Notes: generated by a model not told the origin, from the letters alone. A DNA stretch of 64,000 nt from Altererythrobacter epoxidivorans (GCF_001281485.1 NZ_CP012669.1:372001-436000); one strand, 5' to 3'; shown: positions 9,986-17,911, counted from the stretch's first letter. Made by a program: numbers and translations.

Positions 9986-10198
9986 ATGGCCAAGACTGGC
10001 ACCGTCAAATTCTTCAACGCCGACAAGGGTTATGGCTTCATCCAGCCCGACGACGGTTCTGCAGACAGCTTCGTCCACATCACTGCGGTCCAGGCTGCCG
10101 GGATGCAGACGCTCGATAAGGAACAGCGCCTCAACTACGAAGTCGAAACCGGCCGCAACGGCAAGGAAAGCGCCGTCAACCTTTCGGCTGCCGACTGA
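9986..10198 (+). CDS. Cold shock protein (CspA family)
   Basis: A 70-residue single cold-shock domain. RNP1 appears as KGYGFIQPDD and RNP2 as DSFVHITAV, within the usual small OB fold that binds single-stranded RNA as a chaperone. The start ATG at 9986 follows GAAAGGGACACAC. A strong terminator follows at 10209. Csp proteins of this type are often abundant at constant temperature too. Confidence 0.95.
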   Translation: MAKTGTVKFFNADKGYGFIQPDDGSADSFVHITAVQAAGMQTLDKEQRLNYEVETGRNGKESAVNLSAAD

Positions 10199-10208
10199 CG
10201 AAATACGG

Positions 10209-10243
10209 CGGGCGTTGCGGTTGGTCGCAGCGCCCGTTTTTCC
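10209..10243 (+). terminator. Rho-independent terminator after the cold shock gene
   Basis: Stem CGGGCG (10209-10214) with CGCCCG (10231-10236), an extended inner pairing (TTGCG/CGCAG), then TTTTTCCTT. The following small gene begins 25 bases later, so some read-through could express it. Confidence 0.8.
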
Positions 10244-10268
10244 TTCAACCCAATTCGCGGAGAATACG

Positions 10269-10484
10269 ATGGCTGCTACTTATGATTTCTACTGCGAACG
10301 CGCGGACCAGGCGGCCAAGGCTGCCGCGAATGCGACGCTGGCCAATGTCCGCGAACGCGAACTGCGCGCCGAAAAGACCTGGCGCGGTCTTGCCGACCAG
10401 GCCCGGGCCGTTGCGGTCCAGCGCGAGAAGGTCGAGCGCGAGAAGGCCGAACAGCGCGAGGCAGAAGCCGAAGCTGCGAGCTAG
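10269..10484 (+). CDS. Small coiled-coil protein of unknown function
   Basis: A 71-residue protein, almost entirely helical and rich in Ala, Arg and Glu (ADQAAKAAANATLANVRERELRAEKTW..., then KVEREKAEQREAEAEA). The pattern predicts one long charged helix or coiled coil. It sits between the cold-shock terminator and its own terminator (10496-10530), so it is a discrete transcription unit or a read-through product of the csp promoter. Sphingomonads often have such a small protein after a csp gene. No function can be assigned. Confidence 0.65.
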   Translation: MAATYDFYCERADQAAKAAANATLANVRERELRAEKTWRGLADQARAVAVQREKVEREKAEQREAEAEAAS

Positions 10485-10495
10485 GCTGGCGCAAG

Positions 10496-10530
10496 ACCGC
10501 CTGCCGGCGCGATAGCCGGGGGCGGTTTCC
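10496..10530 (+). terminator. Rho-independent terminator
   Basis: Stem ACCGCC (10496-10501) with GGCGGT (10521-10526), an inner CCGGC/GCCGG pairing, followed by TTCCTCCCTTTCC. Closes the small coiled-coil gene. Confidence 0.65.
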
Positions 10531-10716
10531 TCCCTTTCCTACATGCGGGTTCGCCCTGTAACCGGCTTGCCGCTACGGCTTGCTGGCGGCAGGCGAGATT
10601 TTCTTGGCACAGGACAGTGTTCCATGTGTTCCATCCAGTAGGATTCGCACCCATCTCGGGCGTCTCTCGTCGGTGGTCGCGTAAGGCTGTCGGCCCTGCC
10701 GTTGAAGGAGACACGC

Positions 10717-11568
10717 ATGCCCCGGACACCAGCTCTTTTCATCGGCCATGGCAGCCCGATGAATACGCTGGAAAGCAATGGCTATACGCAAGGGTGGGCG
10801 GCCTTCGGCGAACACTTGCCGCGACCGAAGGCGATACTGGCGATTTCGGCGCACTGGTATTTCGGTGCTACGGCCGTGACGGCGATGGCGCGCCCGCGCA
10901 CGATCCATGACTTTTACGGCTTCCCGCAGGAACTGTTCGACGTCGAATATCCTGCCCCGGGAGACCCCGACCTCGCCGGAGAGATCCAGGAACTGGTGAA
11001 GCCGCAATGGATGGGCCTCGACCAGGATCAATGGGGTCTCGACCATGGCACCTGGTCGGTGCTGAAGCACATGTATCCCGATGCCGATGTGCCGGTGGTG
11101 CAGCTGTCGCTCAACGCGACGCAGCCTGCACAATATCACTTCGACCTGGGACGTGCACTCGCGCCCTTGCGAGAGAAAGGCGTCATGGTCCTCGGCAGCG
11201 GCAATGTCGTCCACAATCTGCGCCGCGTGCAATGGGACAAGCCGGACGATGGCACCGACTGGGGCCGCCGGTTCGACGATGCCGTCGCGCAGCAGCTGGC
11301 CAGTGCGCCGGGCGATATCCTGAAGGTAACCGAACATCCCGATTATGCGATGGCGGTGCCCACTCCCGACCATTTCCTGCCGCTGCTTTACATGGCCGGA
11401 ATCGCGGCGGAGGAGGGCAGCGGGATAGAACAGTTGCTGCAGGGCCATTCGCTCGGCTCTATCAGCATGACCAGCTATGGCATCGGTGCCCATGTCGAGC
11501 TGGCAAAGGACCCGCATTGCGCGGCCCAATTGCCCCGCGGTGTGCCGCCCGAACAAAGCAACATCTGA
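10717..11568 (+). CDS. DODA-type extradiol aromatic ring-opening dioxygenase (YgiD-like)
   Basis: A 283-residue class III extradiol dioxygenase fold of the 4,5-DOPA dioxygenase / YgiD group. Metal-site histidines are visible in FIGHGSPMN near the N-terminus and SAHWYFG; the DHGTWSVLKHMYP and GSGNVVHNLR blocks are family-typical. Bacterial members ring-open catechols, but the natural substrate of most YgiD homologues is unknown. The start at 10717 follows AAGGAGA. The DUF4442 protein follows in the same direction after 62 bases. Confidence 0.9.
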   Translation: MPRTPALFIGHGSPMNTLESNGYTQGWAAFGEHLPRPKAILAISAHWYFGATAVTAMARPRTIHDFYGFPQELFDVEYPAPGDPDLAGEIQELVKPQWMGLDQDQWGLDHGTWSVLKHMYPDADVPVVQLSLNATQPAQYHFDLGRALAPLREKGVMVLGSGNVVHNLRRVQWDKPDDGTDWGRRFDDAVAQQLASAPGDILKVTEHPDYAMAVPTPDHFLPLLYMAGIAAEEGSGIEQLLQGHSLGSISMTSYGIGAHVELAKDPHCAAQLPRGVPPEQSNI

Positions 11569-11630
11569 TCGCGCCTTTCCTTGCCGCGCATGTTGGCGCA
11601 CTATCTCGCCCAGGAGAGAGGAGCGACCGC

Positions 11631-12077
11631 ATGACCGCACAGGAAAAACCCGCCTACAAGGTGCCATTCGTCGACCGGACCGGAATGCGCCGGATCGAGG
11701 AACGGCGCGGCTATTCGAAGCTGCTGATGCCGCTCGAACCCAATGCTAACCACGTCGATGTCATGTATCTCGGTGCGTTTTGCGTGCTGGCGGAAGCGGT
11801 TGCGGCCGGACCTGGCATCTCGGTGCTCGACACCTCGCGCTTTTTTCCGATCATCAAGGATATCGCGGTCGATTTCCATCGCATGGCCGCCAGCGACGTC
11901 ACCGCCGAATTCGGCCTGTCGGAGGCAGAGATCGCAGGCTTGCTGGCAGACCTTGAGCGCAAGGGCAGCGCAACCTACTTCGCCGAAGTGCCGATGCACG
12001 ATGCCGACGGTACACTCGCCGCCACAGGCAAGGTCACGGTCAAGCTGCTGAGCCACAACTGGTCTCCGCCCGGCTGA
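11631..12077 (+). CDS. DUF4442 / PaaI-like hot-dog fold thioesterase
   Basis: A 148-residue hot-dog fold protein. The region MLPLEPN-like (LLMPLEPNANHVDVMYLGAF) and the VPMHDADGTLAATGKVTVKL strands match the DUF4442 family related to acyl-CoA thioesterases. The start ATG at 11631 follows AGGAGAGAGGAG. It probably hydrolyses an acyl-CoA, but catalytic residues vary in this family, so the activity is inferred. Confidence 0.75.
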   Translation: MTAQEKPAYKVPFVDRTGMRRIEERRGYSKLLMPLEPNANHVDVMYLGAFCVLAEAVAAGPGISVLDTSRFFPIIKDIAVDFHRMAASDVTAEFGLSEAEIAGLLADLERKGSATYFAEVPMHDADGTLAATGKVTVKLLSHNWSPPG

Positions 12078-12096
12078 TTGGGCCGGCCGGTCTGGC

Positions 12097-12405
12097 TCAA
12101 CGCTTGCGGACGAATTCCGCGCGCAGCACCAATCCCTTGATCCCGGGATACTTGCAGTCGATTTCCTGCGGGTCTCCGGTCAGGCGGATCGACTTGATCA
12201 GCGTGCCCTGTTTCAGCGTCTGGCCTGCGCCCTTGACCTCCAGGTCCTTGATCAGGGTGACCTGGTCGCCATCGGCGAGGATATTTCCGACAGCGTCGCG
12301 AACCTCGACTGCGCTGGCAGCGGCCTGCTTCGCATCGAATTCGGACTGCGGCATCCATTCGCCGCTTTCTTCGTCGTAAACATACTCTTCGTCGCTGTCG
12401 GTCAT
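12097..12405 (-). CDS. PhnA/YjdM-like protein without the zinc ribbon
   Basis: A 102-residue protein. The C-terminal 65 residues match the PhnA (YjdM) SH3-like domain very well: GNILADGDQVTLIKDLEVKG, LKQGTLIKSIRL and KGLVLRAEFVRK. In the family the N-terminus is a four-cysteine zinc ribbon; here it is an acidic segment (DEEYVYDEESGEWMP) with no ribbon cysteines. Despite the name alkylphosphonate utilisation protein, the role of this family is not established. Convergent with the thioesterase gene, 19 bases apart. Confidence 0.85.
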   Translation of the reverse strand: MTDSDEEYVYDEESGEWMPQSEFDAKQAAASAVEVRDAVGNILADGDQVTLIKDLEVKGAGQTLKQGTLIKSIRLTGDPQEIDCKYPGIKGLVLRAEFVRKR

Positions 12406-12441
12406 CTTCTGTCCCGCTGTGTACCGTTTGTGTGGAACGCC

Positions 12442-12885
12442 CTAGCGCCTGCCCATCCGTGCTACCAGAGCGACGAAGAAGGCTGTCGACCAGCCGAGCA
12501 GGATCACGCCATTGATGCCCTCGATAGCCGCCACCAGTTGCCAGGCACGCGGCAGACCCTCGTCGTCATAGCCGATCGTTCCGTAGGTGATTGTGCTGAA
12601 ATAGACCGCTTGATGGAGATCGGGCTGCGCTCCGCCGAGCAGATACAGCGCGGCGTACAGCCAGATTTCGAGCCCGTGAATTGCGAAGAGGCCGATCACC
12701 AATGCGAAGGTGAAGGCGATTCCCCGGGTTGAAAGGGGAGAATAATGGGCAGCGCGTTCTTCGTGTTGCTCGATCCGCAGGACGCGAGTGAGGACCACCA
12801 GCCCGACGCCATGCACCATCACGGTCAGAAGGACCATGAAGGTGGCGAGCGTCAATTGGCCAGCCATGCTGTACTCTGCGAACAT
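12442..12885 (-). CDS. Two-helix ion channel protein
   Basis: A 147-residue membrane protein with about four hydrophobic segments. A pore-loop sequence STITYGTIGYDD lies between the last two, resembling the TxGYGD filter region of the Ion_trans_2 family but with TIGYDD in place of GYGD. Such proteins are annotated as potassium channel family proteins; selectivity is uncertain given the filter change. The start could be 12885 or 12867; neither has a strong Shine-Dalgarno sequence. Confidence 0.75.
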   Translation of the reverse strand: MFAEYSMAGQLTLATFMVLLTVMVHGVGLVVLTRVLRIEQHEERAAHYSPLSTRGIAFTFALVIGLFAIHGLEIWLYAALYLLGGAQPDLHQAVYFSTITYGTIGYDDEGLPRAWQLVAAIEGINGVILLGWSTAFFVALVARMGRR

Positions 12886-12964
12886 GGCCGATGATTAGCA
12901 TAGCGGTTCGGCGCTGCGCTACTGCCAAAGCTGTTCGTGAACGTCGTTCGTGGCGACGGACCGC

Positions 12965-13576
12965 TCAGTCACGAAGGGCGAGTTCGGCCTGCACGTTTAT
13001 CGTCCGCGCCTTGCCGGCGAGGTCCGCGTCACGCCGCGCAAAGCGGTCGCGTCGATTGGCTTCTTCCGGCTCCGCTCCAGCACGGACGCTTCCAGTGTTC
13101 TCGAAAATCCCGCTTTCCAACGGTACGAAATTCTGCGGCAGGTTCTGCTGTGTGGAAGCGCGCTGTACGGCGCGATCGCCGGTCGCTGACAGGTCCGGTT
13201 GCTGTGCATCGAGTGCTGCGCTGCGCTCGTATCGGCGATATTCGGCGGTAGAGAGGTTCTGCTCCATGGCGAAAGCTTCGGCTTCGCTTGTCGCGCCATA
13301 CAGCGGCTGTTCGCGCATTCTGTTGCGCAGGCGACCATGATAGGCGAGCTCAGACACTTCGACCACGCCATCGGGCGTCTCGAGCGGATACTGGTCGCGC
13401 GGGGCGATCATCTTGCGCGCGGCGTCAGAAGACCGGCTTTCCATCGCGTGCTGCGGCAAGGTGGAAAGCGTGTCGGAATAATTGGTCAGCGGATCGGTCG
13501 GCGTCGACATGCCGAGTGCGGTCCCGGCGGTGATGGCGAGCGTGATCGCGCCCAAAATCGCGGGCGTCGGCTTCAT
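12965..13576 (-). CDS. Exported protein of unknown function
   Basis: A 203-residue protein. The start at 13576 is chosen for GGAG upstream and because it opens into a hydrophobic N-terminal segment (AILGAITLAITAGTALG) that is a signal peptide or anchor. The rest is hydrophilic, rich in Arg, Glu, Gln and Ala, and probably largely unstructured with short helices (YRRYERSAALDAQQ). No domain is recognised. It is divergent from the lipoprotein at 13705. Confidence 0.65.
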   Translation of the reverse strand: MKPTPAILGAITLAITAGTALGMSTPTDPLTNYSDTLSTLPQHAMESRSSDAARKMIAPRDQYPLETPDGVVEVSELAYHGRLRNRMREQPLYGATSEAEAFAMEQNLSTAEYRRYERSAALDAQQPDLSATGDRAVQRASTQQNLPQNFVPLESGIFENTGSVRAGAEPEEANRRDRFARRDADLAGKARTINVQAELALRD

Positions 13577-13704
13577 GGTCGATACTCCGAATTGAATCTG
13601 TGTTTGGCCGATCAACGGCCAAGGCTGGCGAAATGTTCCGAGCGCGCTTGTCCGGCCACGCCCAACAGCTTAGCGTTGCTTCAATCCCATCCTGAGGAAT
13701 GAGC

Positions 13705-14136
13705 ATGATCATCGCATGTCGAAAAATCGCCCTCCTTGCCGCAGTGGCTGCCCTGGCTGGCTGCACGGGGGCATCCCAGGGCGGTGAGGATGTGGAAGCG
13801 TTCGATGGGATTGCCGAAGGTGAAAAGATCAGCCTGCTGGGTAACGAGCCCTTCTGGGGGGCGAAGATCGCAGACGGAACGCTCACCTGGTCGACGCCCG
13901 ACAACATCGACGGCGAAACCGTGCCCATCACCCGGTTTTCAGGCAACAACGGCCTCGGCTTTTCTGGCGAAGTGTCCGGCGAGGTGATCCAGGTCGCCGT
14001 CACGCCGGGTGAATGCAACGACGGAATGAGCGACCGCACCTATCCTTTTACGGCCACGATCACTCTCGGCGACCGGCAGCTGGAAGGTTGCGGATATACG
14101 GACAAACAATCTTTTGACGGACCGGAGAATCCCTGA
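13705..14136 (+). CDS. COG3650-type small lipoprotein
   Basis: A 143-residue predicted lipoprotein (lipobox LAGC, lipidated Cys20). The mature part has LLGNEPFWGAKIADGTLTWSTPDN and a C-terminal MSDRTYPFTATITLGDRQLEGCGY segment, the hallmark of the COG3650 family of uncharacterised periplasmic proteins. Two Cys residues in the mature part may form a disulfide. An ATG at 13699 is also in frame, but the GAGGA Shine-Dalgarno sequence is correctly spaced only for 13705. Its stop overlaps the next start (TGATG). Confidence 0.8.
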   Translation: MIIACRKIALLAAVAALAGCTGASQGGEDVEAFDGIAEGEKISLLGNEPFWGAKIADGTLTWSTPDNIDGETVPITRFSGNNGLGFSGEVSGEVIQVAVTPGECNDGMSDRTYPFTATITLGDRQLEGCGYTDKQSFDGPENP

Positions 14137-14498
14137 TGACGAACCTGGGTGAAGTATCGCGCGCCTGGCGCTGGTTCTTTCTCGCTGCGGCGACCTACAA
14201 CCTCCTTATCGGGCTGGCTGGAATGATAACGCCTGGCGCAACGGTCGATGCCCGTATCGTGGGCCTCCTCGTCTTCGCATTCGGGGTGATCTATTATCTT
14301 GTCTCGCGCGATCCTTTGCGCTTTGCGCCGACGCTGTGGGCGGGCGTGATCGGCAAGGCCGGCGTGGTCGGGTTACTCGCACCCGAAGGTTTCGTGGAGA
14401 ATGGCGATAGCCTGATTGCCGCTATCCTGATCGGGGACATGCTGTTTACGCTCGGGTTCCTGGTGTTCCTTCTGAGACGGGACAAGATGGCTGGCTGA
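14136..14498 (+). CDS. Small four-helix membrane protein
   Basis: A 120-residue protein with four predicted membrane helices (FFLAAATYNLLIGLAGMI; IVGLLVFAFGVIYYLV; LWAGVIGKAGVVGLLA; IAAILIGDMLFTLGFLVFLL) and a basic C-terminal tail. It starts on the last base of the lipoprotein stop codon, so the two are translationally coupled. No specific family is recognised. Confidence 0.7.
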   Translation: MTNLGEVSRAWRWFFLAAATYNLLIGLAGMITPGATVDARIVGLLVFAFGVIYYLVSRDPLRFAPTLWAGVIGKAGVVGLLAPEGFVENGDSLIAAILIGDMLFTLGFLVFLLRRDKMAG

Positions 14499-14541
14499 CC
14501 GGCAATAGAGCGCGCTGCGCGAGAACGGTGGGAGAGTGAAG

Positions 14542-14949
14542 ATGAGCATGACTGGAGGCTGCCTGTGCGGGCAGGTGCGCTACGAGATCGAAGGCGAACC
14601 GGCGATGTCCCTGACCTGTCATTGCAAGAACTGCCAGAAACAGGCCGGCAGTTCCTTGTCGGTGATCATCGGCGTGCCGGCCAGCAACTTCTCCATGACG
14701 GGTGAGCTTAAGACCTATGAAGACACTGGCGACAGCGGGCAGCCGGTGTTGCGGATGTTCTGCCCGCAATGCGGTTCGCCGGTAGTGAGCAAGGTGTCGC
14801 AGCAACCCGGCATGGTTTTCGTCAAGGCAGGTACGCTGGACGATACCTCGACGATCAAACCCGCTTTCCACCTCTATACGAAGAGCAAGCAGGACTGGGT
14901 CGAACTTGGCGACATCCCGGCTTTCGAGACTGTGCCCGACGGACTTTGA
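14542..14949 (+). CDS. GFA family (glutathione-dependent formaldehyde-activating-like) protein
   Basis: A 135-residue GFA/CENP-V domain protein. Zinc ligands are visible in GGCLCGQVRYEIEG, CHCKNCQKQAG and FCPQCGSPV, the standard seven-cysteine pattern. Most members outside true Gfa have no demonstrated formaldehyde role. The ATG at 14542 follows GGGAGAG; upstream GTG and downstream ATG alternatives change the N-terminus by two residues. Confidence 0.88.
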   Translation: MSMTGGCLCGQVRYEIEGEPAMSLTCHCKNCQKQAGSSLSVIIGVPASNFSMTGELKTYEDTGDSGQPVLRMFCPQCGSPVVSKVSQQPGMVFVKAGTLDDTSTIKPAFHLYTKSKQDWVELGDIPAFETVPDGL

Positions 14950-15053
14950 TCCGTTTGGTTCGCAAGCGGCGCCAAAGCTGTTTCAAGGTGAGATTAGGGC
15001 GCTCTTGGGCGCTTTCGGGCCTGTTTATGTCTGAAAATGCGGTGATTTGCCTC

Positions 15054-15153
15054 TCTCACGGGGGAAAACCGGTGCAAAGACCGATTCCCTGCCTCGTAAC
15101 GGCAGGGCGAAAGGCCTAGCACCGTTCCTCCGTTCAACGAGGAGAGTGTATCC
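15054..15153 (+). promoter_or_regulatory. Structured leader with Shine-Dalgarno-sequestering hairpin, candidate riboswitch
   Basis: The leader of the PEBP gene can fold in ordered fashion. A long-range stem CGGTGC (15070-15075) pairs with GCACCG (15119-15124). Inside it a 7-bp stem CCCTGCC (15087-15093)/GGCAGGG (15101-15107) has a TCGTAAC loop. A competing short hairpin CGGT/ACCG (15070-15073/15080-15083) would exclude the long-range stem. Then TCCTC (15126-15130) pairs with GAGGA (15139-15143), which is the Shine-Dalgarno sequence of the GTG start at 15154. The CGGTG-n-AAAG-n-CCG part faintly recalls the cobalamin riboswitch core, but the CCCGCAACTGT box is not intact, so I do not call it one. 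Confidence 0.5.
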
Positions 15154-15741
15154 GTGAATAGCGTGCCCGACTGGTTCAATTCGGCTTTGCCGCCTGCTGC
15201 CCGCCATGCGGGTTTGGCCCTGGCGAAGGTCGGAACCGAACGTGCACACGGTCGCGGAGGCTTCACCCTCACGAGCCCGGCATTCCGTAACGGCGAAGAG
15301 CTCGACCCCAGCTTCACCGCCGACGAAGAAGATGCCGTTGCACCGCCGCTGGAATGGACTGCGCCCCCGCCTGGCACGCAAGAGCTTGTCATTATCGTGG
15401 AGGATGCAAGCTCCAACGGCCCTGCGCCTGCATGCCACTGGCTGGTCTGGGGTCTCGCCGGACAGCGCGGCAAGCTGCTCGAAGGCGAGGTGCCGCCGCG
15501 GGCGGGCAAGAATTCTCACGGTAATTCGGAATGGATGCTTCCCGACCTGCCGGACGGAGAAACCCATCACTTCGTATTCCAGCTGTTCGCACTCGAACTG
15601 CCGCTGACCCTGATGCCAGGGGCGGGCAGGGAAGATCTGCTTTCAGCTATGGAGGGGCAAGTCATCGCCAGCGCTGCGCTGGTCGCCCACTACACCAAGT
15701 CGGACGAAGAAGACGACGACTGGGTCGATGACGAAATATGA
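15154..15741 (+). CDS. PEBP / YbhB-YbcL family protein
   Basis: A 195-residue phosphatidylethanolamine-binding-protein-like protein. Family blocks are visible: FTLTSPAF-FRNGEELDP near the N-terminus, APPLEWTAPPPGTQELVIIVEDASSNGPAPACHWLVWGL (the DxD and CHW ligand-pocket motifs) and a C-terminal ALVAHYTKS strand. The tail is very acidic (SDEEDDDWVDDE). It begins with GTG behind GAGGAGAG, and that Shine-Dalgarno sequence is inside a hairpin (see the leader feature). Bacterial YbhB proteins have no settled function. Confidence 0.88.
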   Translation: MNSVPDWFNSALPPAARHAGLALAKVGTERAHGRGGFTLTSPAFRNGEELDPSFTADEEDAVAPPLEWTAPPPGTQELVIIVEDASSNGPAPACHWLVWGLAGQRGKLLEGEVPPRAGKNSHGNSEWMLPDLPDGETHHFVFQLFALELPLTLMPGAGREDLLSAMEGQVIASAALVAHYTKSDEEDDDWVDDEI

Positions 15742-15775
15742 TGATCAACGGCCATAAATAGGAAAGGAACTGACC

Positions 15776-16024
15776 ATGGCTGGCAACAACGCACTACAAA
15801 AGCCGGTGAATCTCTCGCCGGAACTCGAGAACGTCGTAGGCAAGGGTCCGATGACCCGCGCCCAGGTGACCTCGAAGGTCTGGGAATACATCAAGGCACA
15901 CAACCTTCAGGATTCGAAGGACAAGCGCCAGATCAATCCCGACGACAAGCTGGGCGCCGTGATCGGCAAGCAGCAGATCTCGATGTTCAAGATGACCGCT
16001 GCGGTTTCCAAGCACCTCAGCTAA
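15776..16024 (+). CDS. SWIB/MDM2 domain protein
   Basis: An 82-residue protein that is a complete SWIB domain: LSPELENVVGKGPMTRAQVTSKVWEYIKAHNLQD, then KRQINPDDKLGAVIGKQQISMFKMTAAVSKHL. The same fold binds p53 in MDM2 and occurs in eukaryotic SWI/SNF and in chlamydial topoisomerase. Stand-alone SWIB proteins are widespread in alphaproteobacteria with no proven role; DNA-associated function is an inference. Shine-Dalgarno AGGAA precedes the start. Confidence 0.9.
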   Translation: MAGNNALQKPVNLSPELENVVGKGPMTRAQVTSKVWEYIKAHNLQDSKDKRQINPDDKLGAVIGKQQISMFKMTAAVSKHLS

Positions 16025-16224
16025 GTCTTACCGGTCCTGGCGGCGCGGGTCGCAGATGCGCGCCGCCGACCAATCCTTCGCGAAAAACCCGCCGGTTCTT
16101 CGCGACCAGTCGATCGACCAGTGATCGACAGTTTGCGCGATTGCGCAGCCAGACAGCCGATTGACGTTTCGCTTGTGCGCCGGTCTAAGGCGCGAGCAAC
16201 TTTTAGTCAGCTGGAGACAATTTG

Positions 16225-17502
16225 ATGAAATCGACGCTTGCGCCTTTGGCCCTCGCCGTCGCAGCCATGGCTGCGGGAACGACGGGCCTTGCCGCTCAGG
16301 AAACGCCGGAACAGGTGGCGGCAGCGGCTCTCGACGCAGCGCCGGTTTTCGATGGACATAACGACGTCCCCGGCCAGCTACGCGACCGCTACAAGAACGT
16401 GCTCGCCGACTTCGACTTCCACGATACGACCGATGTGCCCGGTAACGGCTGGAGCGGGGGCGGGATGCACACCGACCTGCCGCGCGCCCGCGAAGGCAAG
16501 CTCGGCGCACAGTTCTGGTCGGTTTATGTCAGCGCCTCGCTGCCCGAACCCGAAGCGGTGCAGACGACGCTCGAACAGATCGACGTGACCAAGCGGATGG
16601 TTGCCCGCTATCCCGATGACTTGCAGTTCGCCCTCACGGCAGACCAGGTGGAAAGCGCCATGGCGAACGGCCGCATAGCCTCGTTGATGGGTATGGAAGG
16701 CGGGCATTCGATTGGATCGAGCCTGGCAGTCCTGCGCCAGATGTACGATCTCGGTGTGCGCTACATGACGCTCACGCACTCGAAGACGATCCCCTGGGCG
16801 GACAGCGCTACCGATGCGCCCACCCATGGCGGCCTGACCGATTTCGGCAAGGATGTCGTGCGCGAGATGAACCGTATCGGCATGCTGGTCGACCTCAGCC
16901 ATGTCAGCGAAGAGGTGATGAACGACGCACTCGACGTCGCGAAAGCGCCGGTGATCTTCAGCCATTCGGGCGCCCGGGCCATCAATGGTCATGCCCGCAA
17001 CGTGCCTGACAGCGTGCTTGACCGCCTGCCCGAAAACGGCGGCGTCGTCATGGTCGTCGCCCTGCCGGCCTATTTGAGCGAGGCGCAACGCCAGTGGTTT
17101 GCAGACCGCTCTGCCGAAGAGGCCCGCCTGAAGGCGCTGTGGCAGGGGCAGCCCGACAAGGCAGAGGCGATGCTCAAGGCTTGGGATGAAGCGCATCCCA
17201 CACCCGACGCAACCATTTCCGACATGGCAGACCACATCGACCACATTAAGAAGGTTGCTGGCGTCGCCCATATCGGCATCGGCGGCGACTATGACGGTAT
17301 GCGCAGCGGCCCTGTCGGCATGGAAGACGTTACCGGCTATCCGGCATTGTTCACCGAGCTTGCGAAGCGCGGATATTCGCAGGCCGAACTCGAGATGATT
17401 GCGTCACGCAATATCCTGCGCGCCATGCGCGAGGCCGAGCGTTATGCAGCGAGCCAGCGCGATGCTGCTCCTTATGAAACACTGATCGGAGCTGCCGACT
17501 AG
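16225..17502 (+). CDS. Exported membrane dipeptidase (peptidase family M19)
   Basis: A 425-residue M19 dipeptidase with a signal peptide (cleavage near GLAAQ). Zinc ligands of the TIM-barrel fold are visible: the HxD motif in FDGHNDVP, the bridging Glu in GMEGGHSIG, and the histidine-containing FSHSGARAI and LVDLSHVSE segments; IGIGGDYDG supplies the conserved Asp. It would hydrolyse dipeptides in the periplasm. The start at 16225 follows CTGGAGAC. Its TAG stop shares a CTAG with the stop of the convergent DUF3008 gene. Confidence 0.92.
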   Translation: MKSTLAPLALAVAAMAAGTTGLAAQETPEQVAAAALDAAPVFDGHNDVPGQLRDRYKNVLADFDFHDTTDVPGNGWSGGGMHTDLPRAREGKLGAQFWSVYVSASLPEPEAVQTTLEQIDVTKRMVARYPDDLQFALTADQVESAMANGRIASLMGMEGGHSIGSSLAVLRQMYDLGVRYMTLTHSKTIPWADSATDAPTHGGLTDFGKDVVREMNRIGMLVDLSHVSEEVMNDALDVAKAPVIFSHSGARAINGHARNVPDSVLDRLPENGGVVMVVALPAYLSEAQRQWFADRSAEEARLKALWQGQPDKAEAMLKAWDEAHPTPDATISDMADHIDHIKKVAGVAHIGIGGDYDGMRSGPVGMEDVTGYPALFTELAKRGYSQAELEMIASRNILRAMREAERYAASQRDAAPYETLIGAAD

Positions 17503-17681
17503 TCGGCGGTTTCAGGCAGGTCTTCGCGAGAAGTCGACGCCATCTCCTCCAGTTCCTCCTCGGACATGCTATCGTACATGTCCCTGGAGGCGCCTTGCAG
17601 GTCAGAGACCATCTGGTCGCCGCGCTTGGCAGCGAGCGCGGCCCCTGCCGCCTTTTGCTGGGCTTTCGAATTTGCTTTCAT
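17499..17681 (-). CDS. DUF3008 family small protein
   Basis: A 60-residue protein matching DUF3008: KANSKAQQKAAGAALAAKRG, LQGASRDMYDSMSEEELEEMA. The family consists of short basic-then-acidic proteins found beside stress genes. The start overlaps the stop of the DUF2945 gene by ATGA, so the two are translated as a pair, DUF2945 first. Four bases overlap the convergent dipeptidase gene at a palindromic CTAG. Confidence 0.85.
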   Translation of the reverse strand: MKANSKAQQKAAGAALAAKRGDQMVSDLQGASRDMYDSMSEEELEEMASTSREDLPETAD

Positions 17682-17905
17682 CAGGCCGATTCCAGCTCCG
17701 AACCGAGCTTGAGCACTTCGGCGCCGTCGTCCTGCTTGATCAGATAGGCAGGGTCGTTCTCGCAACCGTTGCGGGTGACCTCGCTGCCATCAAGCGTTCG
17801 GGTTACTTCGCGCTCGAAGCGTTCCTTGACCTGGCCACAGCCTTCGCCGTTGCCCCAGTTCCACTTCACATATTCGCTGGTCCGGAAGCTGTTGGAATTG
17901 CTCAT
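17681..17905 (-). CDS. DUF2945 (HVA1 TUDOR-like) small protein
   Basis: A 74-residue protein of the DUF2945 family: a short SH3/Tudor-like barrel beginning EYVKWNWGNGEGCGQVKERFEREV and ending DPAYLIKQDDGAEVLKLGSEL. These proteins are common in alphaproteobacteria and fungi and are linked to stress responses only by context. Its Shine-Dalgarno sequence AGGAG is in the 3' arm of a perfect 7-bp hairpin (17912-17933). It is coupled to the downstream DUF3008 gene. Confidence 0.85.
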   Translation of the reverse strand: MSNSNSFRTSEYVKWNWGNGEGCGQVKERFEREVTRTLDGSEVTRNGCENDPAYLIKQDDGAEVLKLGSELESA

Positions 17906-17911
17906 ATTACG

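Noticed and set aside
10600..10716. A short ATG frame and tRNA-like text before the dioxygenase gene
   Set aside because: No cloverleaf can be folded and no conserved protein is encoded.
14950..15153. A true cobalamin riboswitch call for the PEBP leader
   Set aside because: The CGGTG...AAAG...CCG similarity is weak, the CCCGCAACTGT box is not intact, and the downstream gene has no link to B12.
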